11,378 nt of DNA. It comes from Metabacillus rhizolycopersici (GTDB lineage Bacteria; Bacillota; Bacilli; Bacillales; Bacillaceae). The DNA is taken from contig NZ_JAIQUM010000110.1 in assembly GCF_020075705.1 (NCBI RefSeq), positions 1-11,378 on the forward strand, given 5' to 3'. Position 1 is the stretch's first letter. Each line of letters begins with the position of its first letter. The notes beneath the pieces were generated by a model, which made no database searches, was not told the origin of the DNA, and was given only the letters and a program-made list of their open reading frames with translations. Below are positions 11,319 through 11,378 of this stretch, in pieces. The position numbers and the translations under genes are program-made.

Positions 11319-11378
11319 ATGTTTTTCTTGGGACTGTTCCAGCAGTTGCCCGTAGTAGAAATTTTAACGGTGGCACTG
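11319..11378 (+). CDS. Start of an unidentified, probably membrane protein gene (partial)
   Basis: ATG 11319 is preceded by GTGGGAG at 11304-11310, 8 bases upstream. Twenty codons are open to the window end, reading MFFLGLFQQLPVVEILTVAL, a hydrophobic N-terminus that suits a membrane segment. Too short to identify. Confidence 0.5.
   Translation, partial: MFFLGLFQQLPVVEILTVAL

Overview
The window looks like chromosomal DNA of a low-GC, spore-forming member of the Bacillaceae. The reasons are strong AAGGAG-type ribosome binding sites, frequent TTG starts, IS231-like and IS240-like elements, homologues of the Bacillus proteins YrzF and YbdM, a CotG-like repeat protein, and two Firmicutes-type riboswitches. 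No rRNA, tRNA or CRISPR array was seen.

Layout. (1) 1-530: the 5' part of an IS231-like (IS4 family) element on the minus strand, cut by the window edge. It appears to have landed in a gene whose 3' end survives at 531-629; a 33-residue lipoprotein ORF follows. (2) 876-3279, minus strand: a Ktr potassium uptake operon, ktrB then ktrA, behind a ydaO-type c-di-AMP riboswitch with terminator hairpins. (3) 3280-5380: a promoter-like site, a 66-residue hypothetical gene, a complete IS6-family (IS240-like) element at 4066-4929 without a matching target duplication, and a frameshifted membrane-protein remnant. (4) 5430-6611, minus strand: a CPA1/NhaP-type Na+(K+)/H+ antiporter with tandem 19-bp repeats upstream. 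(5) 6956-8259: a promoter, a yybP-ykoY Mn2+ riboswitch with two nearly identical tandem terminators, a PAP2 phosphatase, and a decayed ORF. (6) 8276-10884: a YrzF-like kinase, a 13-residue-repeat CotG-like Ser/Arg/His protein, a YbdM-like Hanks kinase converging on it with overlapping stops, and a frameshifted HTH gene upstream of that kinase. (7) The right end has little coding content; a new plus-strand CDS starts at 11319.

Themes. The left two thirds deal with ion homeostasis (K+ uptake under c-di-AMP control, Na+/H+ exchange, Mn2+ sensing). The right third is a kinase / Ser-Arg-rich repeat protein cluster that may be a spore-surface phosphorylation module. Decay is frequent: at least four genes look interrupted, frameshifted or reduced to fragments. 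The most interesting points are the two kinases flanking a repetitive CotG-like candidate substrate, the inverted copy of the YbdM start region on the far side of that gene, and the domino-like terminator arrangement of the Mn2+ riboswitch, which has no recognisable manganese exporter behind it.
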